Below, in pieces: positions 53,649-64,000 of a DNA stretch of 64,000 nt. How positions within the stretch are numbered: the stretch's first letter is position 1; the number at the start of each line of letters is the position of its first letter. A program made the translations under genes and the position numbers. The stretch comes from JAJXXT01 sp963764465 (GTDB lineage Bacteria > Pseudomonadota > Alphaproteobacteria > Acetobacterales > Acetobacteraceae). The notes under the pieces were generated by a model. The model was given only the letters and a program-made list of their open reading frames with translations. It did not search any database and was not told the DNA's origin. The stretch covers positions 248,001-312,000 of the forward strand of contig CAVXSO010000007.1 of NCBI GenBank assembly GCA_963764465.1. The letters run 5' to 3'.

Positions 53649-54020
53649 ATGAGCGACGACCCGAATCGCGAAGAACCGCCGGGTGCACCGCCCGGCCGCG
53701 GCCGCGGCGATGAACGCGGCACCAACCCTTCCACCGGTGTGGTGGTCAAGGCGCGGCCCAAGACGCGCAAGCCCGCAATGTACAAGGTGCTGATGCTCAA
53801 CGACGACTACACGCCGATGGAGTTCGTCGTGCATGTCCTCGAGCGCTTCTTCCAGAAATCGCGGGAGGAGGCGACGCGTATCATGCTGCATGTGCATCGG
53901 CGCGGCGTCGGCGTCTGCGGCGTGTTCACCTACGAGGTCGCGGAGACCAAGGTGGCGCAGGTGATGGATCTGGCGCGCCAGAACCAGCACCCGCTGCAAT
54001 GCACGATTGAGAAAGAGTAA
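53649..54020 (+). CDS. clpS: ATP-dependent Clp protease adaptor ClpS
   Basis: 123 aa N-end-rule adaptor that hands substrates with destabilising N-termini to ClpAP. Disordered N-terminal 35 residues, then the ClpS core: YKVLMLNDDYTPMEFVVHVL, HRRGVGVCGVFTYEVAETK. The substrate-binding DDYTPMEF pocket is complete. ATG 53649 is chosen (GAGG upstream); ATG 53628 is the alternative. Upstream of clpA, as usual. Confidence 0.93.
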   Translation: MSDDPNREEPPGAPPGRGRGDERGTNPSTGVVVKARPKTRKPAMYKVLMLNDDYTPMEFVVHVLERFFQKSREEATRIMLHVHRRGVGVCGVFTYEVAETKVAQVMDLARQNQHPLQCTIEKE

Positions 54021-54320
54021 CGAGTGTCGTGACTGGCGCGCCTCGACCCTTACGGGCGCACCGCGGCGCGCATCGGGACCCTGCCGATGCAAGCCCGCCA
54101 TCTGGCGAGGATGGCGCGCCGGTCCACGAAAAATCATCTTTTCCGTACGAATGTGCTGGCGCGCCACGCAAAGTGGCGAGATGATCGCGGCGTCGAGCGC
54201 GGGTCTTCCGCGGCGGATTCGCCCGGGTGGCCAGGGTTCGTGAACACGGGCGTCTCGCCCGCCGTGCCGATGACGCCAGACGCTGACGCCCAACCGCCTT
54301 ACTGATGGAGCAGCAATCTT
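54021..54320 (+). other. clpS-clpA spacer (300 nt) without recognised gene
   Basis: No conserved coding frame, tRNA or terminator was recognised. A short AT-rich patch (AAAAATCATCTTTTC near 54128) may hold a clpA promoter. Spacing between clpS and clpA is wider than in most overlapping clpSA pairs. Confidence 0.35.
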
Positions 54321-56663
<2,343 letters not shown>

Positions 56664-56699
56664 GCCGGGCATTCCGGTAGCGCTGGAAGCCGGGCGGGC

Positions 56700-57596
56700 G
56701 TGATCGACAAGCTCGCCTATCTCATCGCGCTGGCCGGGGAACAGCATTTCGGCCGCGCCGCCGATAGCTGCGGCGTGACGCAGCCGACGCTGTCGGCGGG
56801 CATCAAGCAGCTCGAGGAACAACTTGGCGTGCTGCTGGTGCAGCGCGGCAGCCGGTTCATCGGCTTCACGCCGGAAGGGCAGCGCACGCTGGACTGGGCG
56901 CGGCGTATCGTGGGCGACGCGCAGGCGCTGCGTGACGAGATTCGCGCACTGAAGACGGGGCTCGCGGGCCATCTGCGGATTTCCGCGATCCCCACCGCGC
57001 TGCCGATGGTGACCCCACTGACGGAGCCGTTCCGCCTCGCCCACCCCAATGTCAGCTTTTCGGTCTACTCGCGCACCTCGATCGAGATCCTGGCGCAGCT
57101 CGAGAACCTGGAGACGGATGTCGGACTTTCCTATCTCGACCGCGAGCCGGTGGGGCGGGTGCGTACGCTCGCGCTCTATCACGAGATCTACCGGCTGGTG
57201 GTGGCGGCGGGACACGACCTGGCGACCGCGCGTTCCGTCGGCTGGAAGCAGCTCGCGGGCCTGCCGCTCGCGCTACTGACGCCGGACATGCAGAACCGCC
57301 GCATCATCGACGCGGCGCTGCGCGAGGCGGGCGTGGAGCCGACGCCGGCCATGCAGTCTGACTCGATGCTGGCCGTGCTGGCGCATGTGCGCACCGGGCA
57401 GTGGGCCGGGGTTCTGCCGGCGGTGCTGGTGGACACACTCGACGCTTCGAGCCGGCTGGTGGCAATCCCGATCGAGGACCAGCGCCCGCCGCCGACCGTG
57501 GGCCTGATCTACCCGCAGCGCGAGCCGCTGACGCCGCTGACCGCGGCACTGCTCGTGGAGGCGAGGCGTTTTGTCGCGGCGCGAGGCATCGGCTGA
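56700..57596 (+). CDS. LysR-type regulator, likely of the formate dehydrogenase genes
   Basis: 298 aa. N-terminal winged helix-turn-helix (FGRAADSCGVTQPTLSAGI) and a C-terminal substrate-binding-like effector domain. Start GTG 56700 (MIDKLAYLIAL). It lies directly upstream of fdsG in the same direction; in Cupriavidus a LysR gene, fdsR, likewise accompanies fdsGBACD. Regulation of the fds genes is inferred from position. The gap to fdsG is 136 nt. Confidence 0.87.
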   Translation: MIDKLAYLIALAGEQHFGRAADSCGVTQPTLSAGIKQLEEQLGVLLVQRGSRFIGFTPEGQRTLDWARRIVGDAQALRDEIRALKTGLAGHLRISAIPTALPMVTPLTEPFRLAHPNVSFSVYSRTSIEILAQLENLETDVGLSYLDREPVGRVRTLALYHEIYRLVVAAGHDLATARSVGWKQLAGLPLALLTPDMQNRRIIDAALREAGVEPTPAMQSDSMLAVLAHVRTGQWAGVLPAVLVDTLDASSRLVAIPIEDQRPPPTVGLIYPQREPLTPLTAALLVEARRFVAARGIG

Positions 57597-57732
57597 CCGT
57601 GCTGTGGGTCCAAGAAGTGGTGCCAAGCCCCCTTCGATTGATTTTCTCTATCACATTACGGAACTAACGCCTTGAAATTACGCAGTGGCGCTACCCAAAG
57701 TTAAGCAGAAGAATGCGAGAAGGAAGCGACTG

Positions 57733-58203
57733 GTGTTGGACTTCGAGCGCTGGAGCGAGGCGCGCGCCACCACGATCATCGCGGAGTATGCTGGGCAACC
57801 TGGCGCTGCCTTGCCGGTTCTTCGTGCGCTGCTGGAGGCTTTCGGCCATGTGCCGGCCGAGGCCGAGCCCCTGGTGGCGGCCGCGCTCAACCTCAGCCGG
57901 GCCGAGGTGCATGGTATTGTTACCTTCTATCATGATTTCCGCCCGCACCCGCCCGGGCGGCATGTGCTGCGGCTGTGCCGGGCCGAGGCATGCCAGGCCG
58001 CAGGGGGTGAGGCGATCGCGGAGGGCGTGCGTCACCGCCACGGCATCGACTGGCACGGGACGACGCCGGACGGCGCGCTAACGCTGGAGCCGGTATTCTG
58101 CCTCGGCCTGTGCGCCTGCGCGCCGGCGGCGATGCTGGATGGCGAGGTGCTCGGGCGGCTCGATGCCGCGGCGCTGGACGAGGCGCTGGAGGCAGTGGCG
58201 TGA
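57733..58203 (+). CDS. fdsG: NAD-dependent formate dehydrogenase gamma subunit
   Basis: 156 aa, NuoE-like [2Fe-2S] protein passing electrons between FdsB and FdsA. GIVTFYHDFRPHPPGRH and the cluster cysteines in RLCRAEACQ and CLGLCAC (C-x4-C and C-x3-C) are present. GTG 57733 is preferred because AGGAAG is 6 nt upstream; GTG 57685 would add a basic N-terminus with no ribosome site. Overlaps fdsB start (GTGA). Confidence 0.9.
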   Translation: MLDFERWSEARATTIIAEYAGQPGAALPVLRALLEAFGHVPAEAEPLVAAALNLSRAEVHGIVTFYHDFRPHPPGRHVLRLCRAEACQAAGGEAIAEGVRHRHGIDWHGTTPDGALTLEPVFCLGLCACAPAAMLDGEVLGRLDAAALDEALEAVA

Positions 58204-59735
58204 AGCCGTTGCGGCTCTACCTGCCGATCGACGCTGCCGCTATTGCCGTGGGGGTTGAGCGCGTTGTTGCGGCGTTGAAGGACGCGGCCGCGTCGCGCGG
58301 CGTGACGCTCGACCTCGTGCGCACCGGCACGCGCGGGATGGTCTGGCTCGAGCCGTTGCTGGAGGCGGACAGCGCCGAGGGCCGTATCGGGTTCGGACCG
58401 ATGCGCCCGGACGACGCGGCGGGCGTGCTTGGGGCGATACTGGGTGGCGGAACCCATGCGAAGGCGCTGGGCCCGGTGGAACGTATCCCCTTCCTGCGCG
58501 AGCAGACACGGCTGGTGTTTGCGCGCTGCGGCATTACGGACCCGCTATCGACCACGGATTATGCGGCGCATGGCGGCTGGAAGGGGTTCGCGCGGGCCCG
58601 GACGATTGGTCCCGCCGCCACGGTCGAGGAAATTGTGGCGTCCGGCCTGCGCGGGCGCGGCGGCGCGGGTTTCCCCACGGGGATCAAGTGGCGCACCGCC
58701 GCGGCGGCGGCGGGCGAACAGAAATACATCGTCTGCAACGCGGATGAGGGGGATTCCGGCACCTTCGCCGACCGCATGATCATGGAAGGCGATCCGTTCG
58801 TGCTCATCGAGGGCATGGCGATCGCCGGGCTCGCCGTCGGCGCATCGCAAGGCTACATCTATATTCGGTCCGAATACCCGCATGCGATCAGGACGATGCG
58901 CGAGGCAATCCGCATCGCGAGCCGCGAGGGCATACTGGAAGGCTTCGCGCTCGAGGTGCGCGTCGGCGCCGGCGCCTACGTGTGCGGTGAGGAAACCTCG
59001 CTGCTCGACAGCATCGAGGGCAGGCGCGGCGTGGTGCGCGCGAAGCCGCCGCTGCCGGCGATCCAGGGTCTGTGGGGCAGGCCGACGGTCATCAACAACG
59101 TCATCTCGCTGGCCTCCGTGCCGTGGATCATGGCCGAGGGGGCCGGCGCGTATCAGGGCTTCGGGCTTGGCCGCTCACGCGGCACGATGCCGGTGCAGCT
59201 CGCGGGTAATATCCGCCACGGCGGGCTCTACGAATGCGCGTTCGGCATCACGCTGGGCGAATTGGTGGAGCGCGTGGGTGGCGGTACGGCGAGCGGGCGA
59301 CCGGTACGCGCGGTGCAGGTGGGCGGGCCGCTCGGCGCCTATTTCCCCCCTGCCCTGTTCGACACGCCATTCGACTACGAGGCGTTTGCCGCGCGCGACG
59401 GGCTGATCGGGCATGGCGGCATCGTGGTGTTCGACGACACGGTGGACATGGCACGCCAGGCTCGCTTCGCGATGGAGTTCTGCGCGCTGGAAAGCTGCGG
59501 CAAGTGCACGCCCTGTCGCATCGGCTCGACGCGCGGGGTCGAGGTGATCGACCGGCTGCTCGCGGGTGTGCGGCCGGAGGCGCAGCGCGAGTTGCTGGCC
59601 GATCTCTGCCACACGATGAAGTTCGGCTCGCTCTGCGCGCTGGGTGGCTTCACGCCGTATCCGGTGATGAGCGCGCTGACGCATTTCCCGGAGGATTTCG
59701 TGCCGCGCGCCGGGGCGCGGATGGCCGCGGAGTAA
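58200..59735 (+). CDS. fdsB: NAD-dependent formate dehydrogenase beta subunit
   Basis: 511 aa, NuoF-like diaphorase subunit. The FMN/NAD site is GLRGRGGAGFPTGIKW, NADEGDSGTFADR, RVGAGAYVCGEETSL; the [4Fe-4S] cluster is in ESCGKCTPCRIG with a later Cys in SLCALGG. N-terminal thioredoxin-like extension (about 1-110). Transfers electrons from formate to NAD. Confidence 0.95.
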   Translation: MKPLRLYLPIDAAAIAVGVERVVAALKDAAASRGVTLDLVRTGTRGMVWLEPLLEADSAEGRIGFGPMRPDDAAGVLGAILGGGTHAKALGPVERIPFLREQTRLVFARCGITDPLSTTDYAAHGGWKGFARARTIGPAATVEEIVASGLRGRGGAGFPTGIKWRTAAAAAGEQKYIVCNADEGDSGTFADRMIMEGDPFVLIEGMAIAGLAVGASQGYIYIRSEYPHAIRTMREAIRIASREGILEGFALEVRVGAGAYVCGEETSLLDSIEGRRGVVRAKPPLPAIQGLWGRPTVINNVISLASVPWIMAEGAGAYQGFGLGRSRGTMPVQLAGNIRHGGLYECAFGITLGELVERVGGGTASGRPVRAVQVGGPLGAYFPPALFDTPFDYEAFAARDGLIGHGGIVVFDDTVDMARQARFAMEFCALESCGKCTPCRIGSTRGVEVIDRLLAGVRPEAQRELLADLCHTMKFGSLCALGGFTPYPVMSALTHFPEDFVPRAGARMAAE

Positions 59736-59739
59736 CGCC

Positions 59740-62571
59740 ATGGGCCTGGTCCAGGAAATCGATTACGGAACAAAGCCATCGGCGGCGACCGCCATGGTGA
59801 CACTCAGCATCGACGGCAACCAGGTGACAGTGCCCGAGGGCACCTCCCTGATGCGGGCTGCGATGGACGCCGGCATCAAGGTGCCGAAACTCTGTGCCAC
59901 CGACATGCTGGACAGCTTCGGCTCCTGCCGCATGTGCCTGATCGAGATCGAGGGGCGCGCGGGCACGCCCGCCGCCTGCACCACGCCCGTGGCCGAGGGC
60001 CTGGTGGTGCGCACGCAGACTCCGAAGCTCGCGCAGCTGCGCCGCGGGGTCATGGAGCTCTACATCTCCGACCACCCGCTCGATTGCCTGACGTGTTCGG
60101 CGAACGGCAATTGCGAGCTGCAGGACACGGCTGGCGAGGTCGGGCTGCGCGAGGTTCGTTACGGCTATGACGGCGCCAACCATCTCGATGCGCGCATCGA
60201 TGGCTCCAACCCCTATTTTCAGTTCGATCCGGCCAAATGCATCGTCTGCTCGCGATGCGTGCGCGCGTGCGACGAGGTGCAGGGCACGTTCGCGCTGACC
60301 ATCGGCGGACGCGGCTTTAAATCGCATGTCTCGCCGGGAATGGAGGAGAGCTTCCTCGCCTCTGAATGCGTTTCCTGCGGCGCCTGCGTGCAGGCGTGCC
60401 CGACGGCGACGCTGATCGAGAAGAGCGTGGTCGAGATCGGCCAGCCCGAGCATTCCGTTGTCACCACCTGCGCGTATTGCGGCGTGGGTTGCAGCTTCAA
60501 GGCGGAGATGCGTGGCGAGACCGTGGTGCGGATGGTGCCGTGGAAGGACGGCCGCGCCAATCGCGGCCATTCCTGCGTGAAGGGTCGTTTCGCTATCGGC
60601 TATGCCGACCACCCCGATCGGATCCTGAAGCCGATGCTGCGCGCCAGGATCACGGACCCGTGGCGCGAGGTTTCCTGGGAAGAGGCGATCGCGCATGTCG
60701 CGAGCGAGTTCCGCCGCATCCAGGCGAGCCACGGGGTGGGTGCGATCGGCGGCATCACCTCCTCGCGCTGTACGAACGAGGAAACCTACCTGATCCAGAA
60801 GCTGGTGCGCGCCGCGTTCGGCAACAACAACGTGGATACCTGCGCGCGTGTCTGCCACTCACCGACCGGCTACGGGCTCAAGACGACGTACGGCACATCC
60901 GCCGGCACGCAGGATTTCAATTCCGTCGAACATGCCGACATCGTGATCATCATCGGCGCCAACCCCACGGACGGGCATCCGGTGTTCGCCTCACGCCTCA
61001 AGAAGCGGCTGCGCGAGGGGGCGAAGCTGATCGTGATCGACCCGCGGCGCATCGACCTGGTGCGGACGCCGCACGTGGAGGCAACGCATCACCTGGCGCT
61101 GCGGCCCGGCACCAATGTCGCGATGCTGACCGCGATCGCGCATGTGATCGTGACCGAGAATCTGGTGGACGCGAACTTCGTGCGCGAGCGCTGCGACGTT
61201 GCGACCTTCAGCGACTGGGCGGCGTTCGTCGCCGACCCGCGTAACGCGCCGGAAGCGATGGAAACGGTGACGGGTGTGCCGGCGGCCACGGTGCGCGCGG
61301 CGGCGCGGCTCTATGCCACGGGCGGCAATGCCGCGATCTACTACGGGCTCGGCGTCACCGAGCACAGCCAGGGTAGCACCGCGGTGATGGCAATCGCCAA
61401 CCTCGCGATGGCAACAGGCAATCTCGGCCGGCCGGGCGTTGGCGTGAATCCGCTGCGGGGGCAGAACAATGTCCAGGGCGCCTGCGACATGGGCTCCTTC
61501 CCGCACGAGTACACCGGCTATCGCCACGTGTCCGACGAGGCGACGCGCCACTCCTTCGAGGCACTCTGGGGCGTCTCGCTAGACCCGGAACCCGGGCTGC
61601 GCATTCCCAACATGCTCGATGCCGCGCTCGATGGATCGTTCCGCGGGCTTTACATCCAAGGCGAGGACATCGTGCAGTCCGATCCCGACACGCGGCACGT
61701 GACCGCGGGGCTCGCGGCGATGGAATGCGTGGTCGTGCAGGATCTGTTTCTCAACGAGACGGCCAACTGGGCTCATGTCTTCCTGCCGGGCTCAACCTTC
61801 CTGGAGAAGGACGGGACCTTCACCAACGCGGAGCGACGCATCGGGCGCGTGCGACGGGTGATGGCGCCGAAGGCCGGCTACGCCGACTGGGAGATCACGC
61901 AACTCATCGCGCGCGCGATGGGCATGGCGATGGACTACCAGCATCCGTCCGCGATCATGGACGAGATCGCGGCGCTGACGCCCACCTTCGCCGGCGTTTC
62001 CTTCGCAAAGCTCGACGCGCTGGGTTCCGTGCAATGGCCCTGCAACGAGAAGGCGCCGGAGGGCACGCCGGTGATGCATATCGGCGGCTTCACGCGCGGG
62101 CTCGGCAATTTCGTCGTCACCGAATACGTGCCGACGGACGAGAAGGTGGGGCCGCGCTTCCCGCTGCTGCTCACCACCGGGCGCATCCTGAGCCAGTACA
62201 ATGTGGGGGCGCAGACGCGCCGCACCGCCAACTCCATCTGGCACGAGGAGGATCGGCTTGAGATCCACCCGCACGACGCGGAGGAACGGGGCATTCGCGA
62301 CGGCGGCTGGGTGCGGGTCGCGAGCCGCGCCGGCGAGACCTCGCTACGCGCGCGCATCACCGACCGGGTGGCGCCCGGCGTGGTCTACACGACCTTCCAC
62401 CACCCCGCGACGCAGACCAACGTGGTGACCACGGACTATTCCGACTGGGCAACCAATTGCCCAGAATACAAGGTGACGGCGGTGCAGGTCTCGCCTTCCA
62501 ACGGCCCCTCGGTGTGGCAGGCGGAGTACGACGCCTTCGCGCGCAAGAGCCGGCGGATTGCGGCAGAATGA
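59740..62571 (+). CDS. fdsA: NAD-dependent formate dehydrogenase alpha (molybdenum) subunit
   Basis: 943 aa catalytic subunit. N-terminal [2Fe-2S] ferredoxin domain (CRMCLIEIEG), His/Cys-ligated cluster (HPLDCLTCSANGNCELQ), two [4Fe-4S] motifs (CIVCSRCVRACDE and CVSCGACVQACP), then a further [4Fe-4S] and the bis-MGD domain (CAYCGVGCSF). The molybdenum ligand is C372 in ARVCHSPTGYG with H373 next to it; the codon is TGC, so no selenocysteine. Oxidises formate to CO2; soluble, cytoplasmic. Confidence 0.97.
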   Translation: MGLVQEIDYGTKPSAATAMVTLSIDGNQVTVPEGTSLMRAAMDAGIKVPKLCATDMLDSFGSCRMCLIEIEGRAGTPAACTTPVAEGLVVRTQTPKLAQLRRGVMELYISDHPLDCLTCSANGNCELQDTAGEVGLREVRYGYDGANHLDARIDGSNPYFQFDPAKCIVCSRCVRACDEVQGTFALTIGGRGFKSHVSPGMEESFLASECVSCGACVQACPTATLIEKSVVEIGQPEHSVVTTCAYCGVGCSFKAEMRGETVVRMVPWKDGRANRGHSCVKGRFAIGYADHPDRILKPMLRARITDPWREVSWEEAIAHVASEFRRIQASHGVGAIGGITSSRCTNEETYLIQKLVRAAFGNNNVDTCARVCHSPTGYGLKTTYGTSAGTQDFNSVEHADIVIIIGANPTDGHPVFASRLKKRLREGAKLIVIDPRRIDLVRTPHVEATHHLALRPGTNVAMLTAIAHVIVTENLVDANFVRERCDVATFSDWAAFVADPRNAPEAMETVTGVPAATVRAAARLYATGGNAAIYYGLGVTEHSQGSTAVMAIANLAMATGNLGRPGVGVNPLRGQNNVQGACDMGSFPHEYTGYRHVSDEATRHSFEALWGVSLDPEPGLRIPNMLDAALDGSFRGLYIQGEDIVQSDPDTRHVTAGLAAMECVVVQDLFLNETANWAHVFLPGSTFLEKDGTFTNAERRIGRVRRVMAPKAGYADWEITQLIARAMGMAMDYQHPSAIMDEIAALTPTFAGVSFAKLDALGSVQWPCNEKAPEGTPVMHIGGFTRGLGNFVVTEYVPTDEKVGPRFPLLLTTGRILSQYNVGAQTRRTANSIWHEEDRLEIHPHDAEERGIRDGGWVRVASRAGETSLRARITDRVAPGVVYTTFHHPATQTNVVTTDYSDWATNCPEYKVTAVQVSPSNGPSVWQAEYDAFARKSRRIAAE

Positions 62572-63380
62572 GCCAAGCCGTCATCCAGACATCGCGCGCG
62601 CGGCTGCGGGATGGGCTGCTCGAGCACGGCGCGCGCGCGCTGGCGGAGGAGACGGCGATCGCGCTCACCTACCGGCATGCGACACATGCGGTGATGCTGG
62701 CGAGCCCCTGCGACCTCGAAGATTTCGCAGTCGGGTTCAGCCTGACCGAGGGGATTGTGGCGCGCGTTGAGGAAATCGAGAGCCTCGAGATCATTCGCCG
62801 CGAGCGCGGCATCGAACTCAGGATGTGGATCACGGATGGGGCGGACGAGGCGCTGACGAAGCGGCGCCGGCGTCTGGCTGGCGCCACAGGCTGCGGACTT
62901 TGTGGCATGGAAAGCCTCGATGCGGCGTTACCGGATCTGCGCGGGGTGAAGGCGGGCGCGCGTTTCTCCGTCGCCGACCTCGCGCGCGCGATCGCATCGC
63001 TGCCCAGCGCGCAACCGCTCAATGATGCAACCCACGCTGTGCACGCGGCGGGGTTCTGGAAACCTGGTGCCGGCCTGGTCGCGGTGCGCGAGGATGTCGG
63101 GCGGCACAACGCGCTCGACAAGCTGGCAGGCGCTCTGGCGCGGGCCGGCGAAAAGGCGGTGGACGGCGCCGTACTGCTCACCAGCCGCGTCTCAGTGGAG
63201 ATGGTGCAGAAGGCGGCGATGATCGGCGCCCCCGCAATCGTTGCGATCTCGGCACCGACGGCCTTGGCGGTGCGCACCGCGGACGCCGTGGGGATCATGC
63301 TGGCGGGCGTGGCGCGCGCCGATGGGCTCGAAATCTTCACGCAGCCCGAAGTCTGTGGAATCTCGCCCAATGGACGTTGA
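62568..63380 (+). CDS. fdhD: Formate dehydrogenase accessory sulfurtransferase FdhD (FdsC)
   Basis: 270 aa. Transfers sulfur to the bis-MGD cofactor; protects it in Rhodobacter and Cupriavidus, where it is named FdsC. The cysteine pair C109-GL-C112 (TGCGLCGMES) and EDVGRHNALDKL, SVEMVQKAAMIGAP match. Starts inside the fdsA stop (ATGA) and overlaps fdsD by 11 nt. Confidence 0.93.
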   Translation: MSQAVIQTSRARLRDGLLEHGARALAEETAIALTYRHATHAVMLASPCDLEDFAVGFSLTEGIVARVEEIESLEIIRRERGIELRMWITDGADEALTKRRRRLAGATGCGLCGMESLDAALPDLRGVKAGARFSVADLARAIASLPSAQPLNDATHAVHAAGFWKPGAGLVAVREDVGRHNALDKLAGALARAGEKAVDGAVLLTSRVSVEMVQKAAMIGAPAIVAISAPTALAVRTADAVGIMLAGVARADGLEIFTQPEVCGISPNGR

Positions 63381-63585
63381 GCGCCTTACCTACATGGCCA
63401 ACCAGATCGGCAGATTTTTCGCGCACAGGCCGGAAACGGAAGCCATTGCCGGGATCGAGGAGCATATCCGTCAGTTCTGGGACCCGCGGATGCGCGCCGC
63501 GATCGTGGCCAGCGACGGCGCCGCACTCGATCCGCTGCCGCGCGCGGCGGTGGCGCGGCTACGCGACAAGACTGCCAGAACCTGA
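63370..63585 (+). CDS. fdsD: Formate dehydrogenase delta subunit
   Basis: 71 aa, small helical subunit or assembly factor found only in FdsABG-type enzymes. Motifs LTYMANQIGRFF and EHIRQFWDPRMR are characteristic. The ATG lies within the 3' end of fdhD. Last gene of the formate operon; the following 101 nt spacer includes AATATATCGAGAATAT just before the next start. Confidence 0.9.
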   Translation: MDVERLTYMANQIGRFFAHRPETEAIAGIEEHIRQFWDPRMRAAIVASDGAALDPLPRAAVARLRDKTART

Positions 63586-63686
63586 CATCGCCATAATTTG
63601 AAAACGGGGAAGCCTGACGCGGCCAGCTTGCGCGACTGGGGTTTGCCGCGCTATCGTCCTGGCGTTATCGTTAATATATCGAGAAT

Positions 63687-64000
63687 ATGCCCCGCCCTGA
63701 CGGCCCTGCCCTGCTGTCCCGCCTGCGTCGGCGCATCGTGCTCAACGAGTTCGCCCCGGGACATGTGCTGACCGAACTCGGCATTGCCGCCGAGATCGGC
63801 TGCAGCCAGTCGGCCGTGCGCGAAGCCCTGCTGCGGCTGGAGGGCGAGGGCCTGGTGCACCGCGCCGGACGCCAGGGGACGCGGGTGACGGACCTGGATG
63901 CCGACGCCGCGTCGGAAATCCTGGATGTGCGCCGGCGTATCGAACTGCGTGGCGCGCGCCGGGCGGCGCGGATGGCCGGGGCGGGCGATGTCGCGCAGCT
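63687..64000 (+). CDS. GntR-family (FadR-type) regulator, N-terminal part (cut by right edge)
   Basis: First 104 residues. Winged helix-turn-helix: LTELGIAAEIGCSQSAVREA and LLRLEGEGLVHRAGRQGTRV, then the start of an FCD-like ligand domain (ASEILDVRRRIELRGARRAA). Target unknown; could act on the formate genes or on those beyond the window. AT-rich operator-like AATATATCGAGAATAT overlaps its start. Confidence 0.88.
   Translation, partial: MPRPDGPALLSRLRRRIVLNEFAPGHVLTELGIAAEIGCSQSAVREALLRLEGEGLVHRAGRQGTRVTDLDADAASEILDVRRRIELRGARRAARMAGAGDVAQ

Noticed and set aside
54007..54243. Short open frame between clpS and clpA
   Set aside because: Arg/Trp-rich composition typical of chance frames in GC-rich DNA, no ribosome site, overlaps clpS end.
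60841..60855. Selenocysteine formate dehydrogenase
   Set aside because: The molybdenum ligand codon is TGC (C372) and no in-frame TGA or SECIS-like hairpin is present.

Overview
The window is very GC-rich DNA with almost no non-coding space. It most likely comes from an alphaproteobacterium, and by overall gene content probably from the Rhodospirillales/Acetobacteraceae side (inference). MipZ, the rimP-nusA-ylxR-infB-rbfA-truB-rpsO-pnp order, a phasin, an Fds-type soluble formate dehydrogenase and FNR/FixK-like boxes point to alphaproteobacteria. No tRNA, rRNA, insertion sequence, prophage or CRISPR array was seen.

Layout. 1-5.0 kb: argH (cut by the left edge), a divergent TlpA-type thiol-disulfide protein, and a fused hydantoinase/5-oxoprolinase gene broken by one extra base near 3021. 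5.1-8.9 kb: an outer-membrane beta-barrel gene facing three genes for exported proteins, two of them glycine-repeat proteins; an FNR/FixK-like box lies between. I regard this as the least explained locus here. 9.0-15.7 kb: aromatic catabolism: hpaD and hpaF divergent from an indolepyruvate/phenylpyruvate decarboxylase and the overlapping paaABCDE genes for phenylacetyl-CoA epoxidase. 15.7-23.5 kb: a TRAP transporter (DctQM, no DctP), a ThDP enzyme, a uronate-dehydrogenase-like SDR, an amidase, L-threonate dehydrogenase and proline iminopeptidase, which together suggest sugar-acid and amide use.

23.5-38.1 kb: mainly envelope sugar functions (DegT aminotransferase, WbpM/FlaA1-type dehydratase, polyprenyl-phosphate sugar-1-P transferase, NAD epimerase, PAP2 phosphatase, ugd), mixed with nat, an amidohydrolase, a class-I glutamine amidotransferase, a D-aminopeptidase preceded by six 15-bp repeats, lolA and an MFS transporter. 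38.2-38.8 kb: a periplasmic copper protein with its own FNR/FixK-like box. 39.1-48.8 kb: the translation/RNA operon, opening with a terminator-like hairpin whose T-run contains the apparent rimP start codon.

48.9-56.7 kb: a nitronate-monooxygenase-like protein with a C-terminal cysteine cluster, mipZ, a D,D-carboxypeptidase with SPOR domain, a phasin, and clpS/clpA. 56.7-64 kb: a LysR regulator and fdsG-fdsB-fdsA-fdhD-fdsD encoding NAD-dependent molybdenum formate dehydrogenase, then a GntR regulator cut by the right edge.

Most operons are tightly coupled by 4-nt stop/start overlaps. All statements rest on reading the sequence and on remembered family features; no database search was run.
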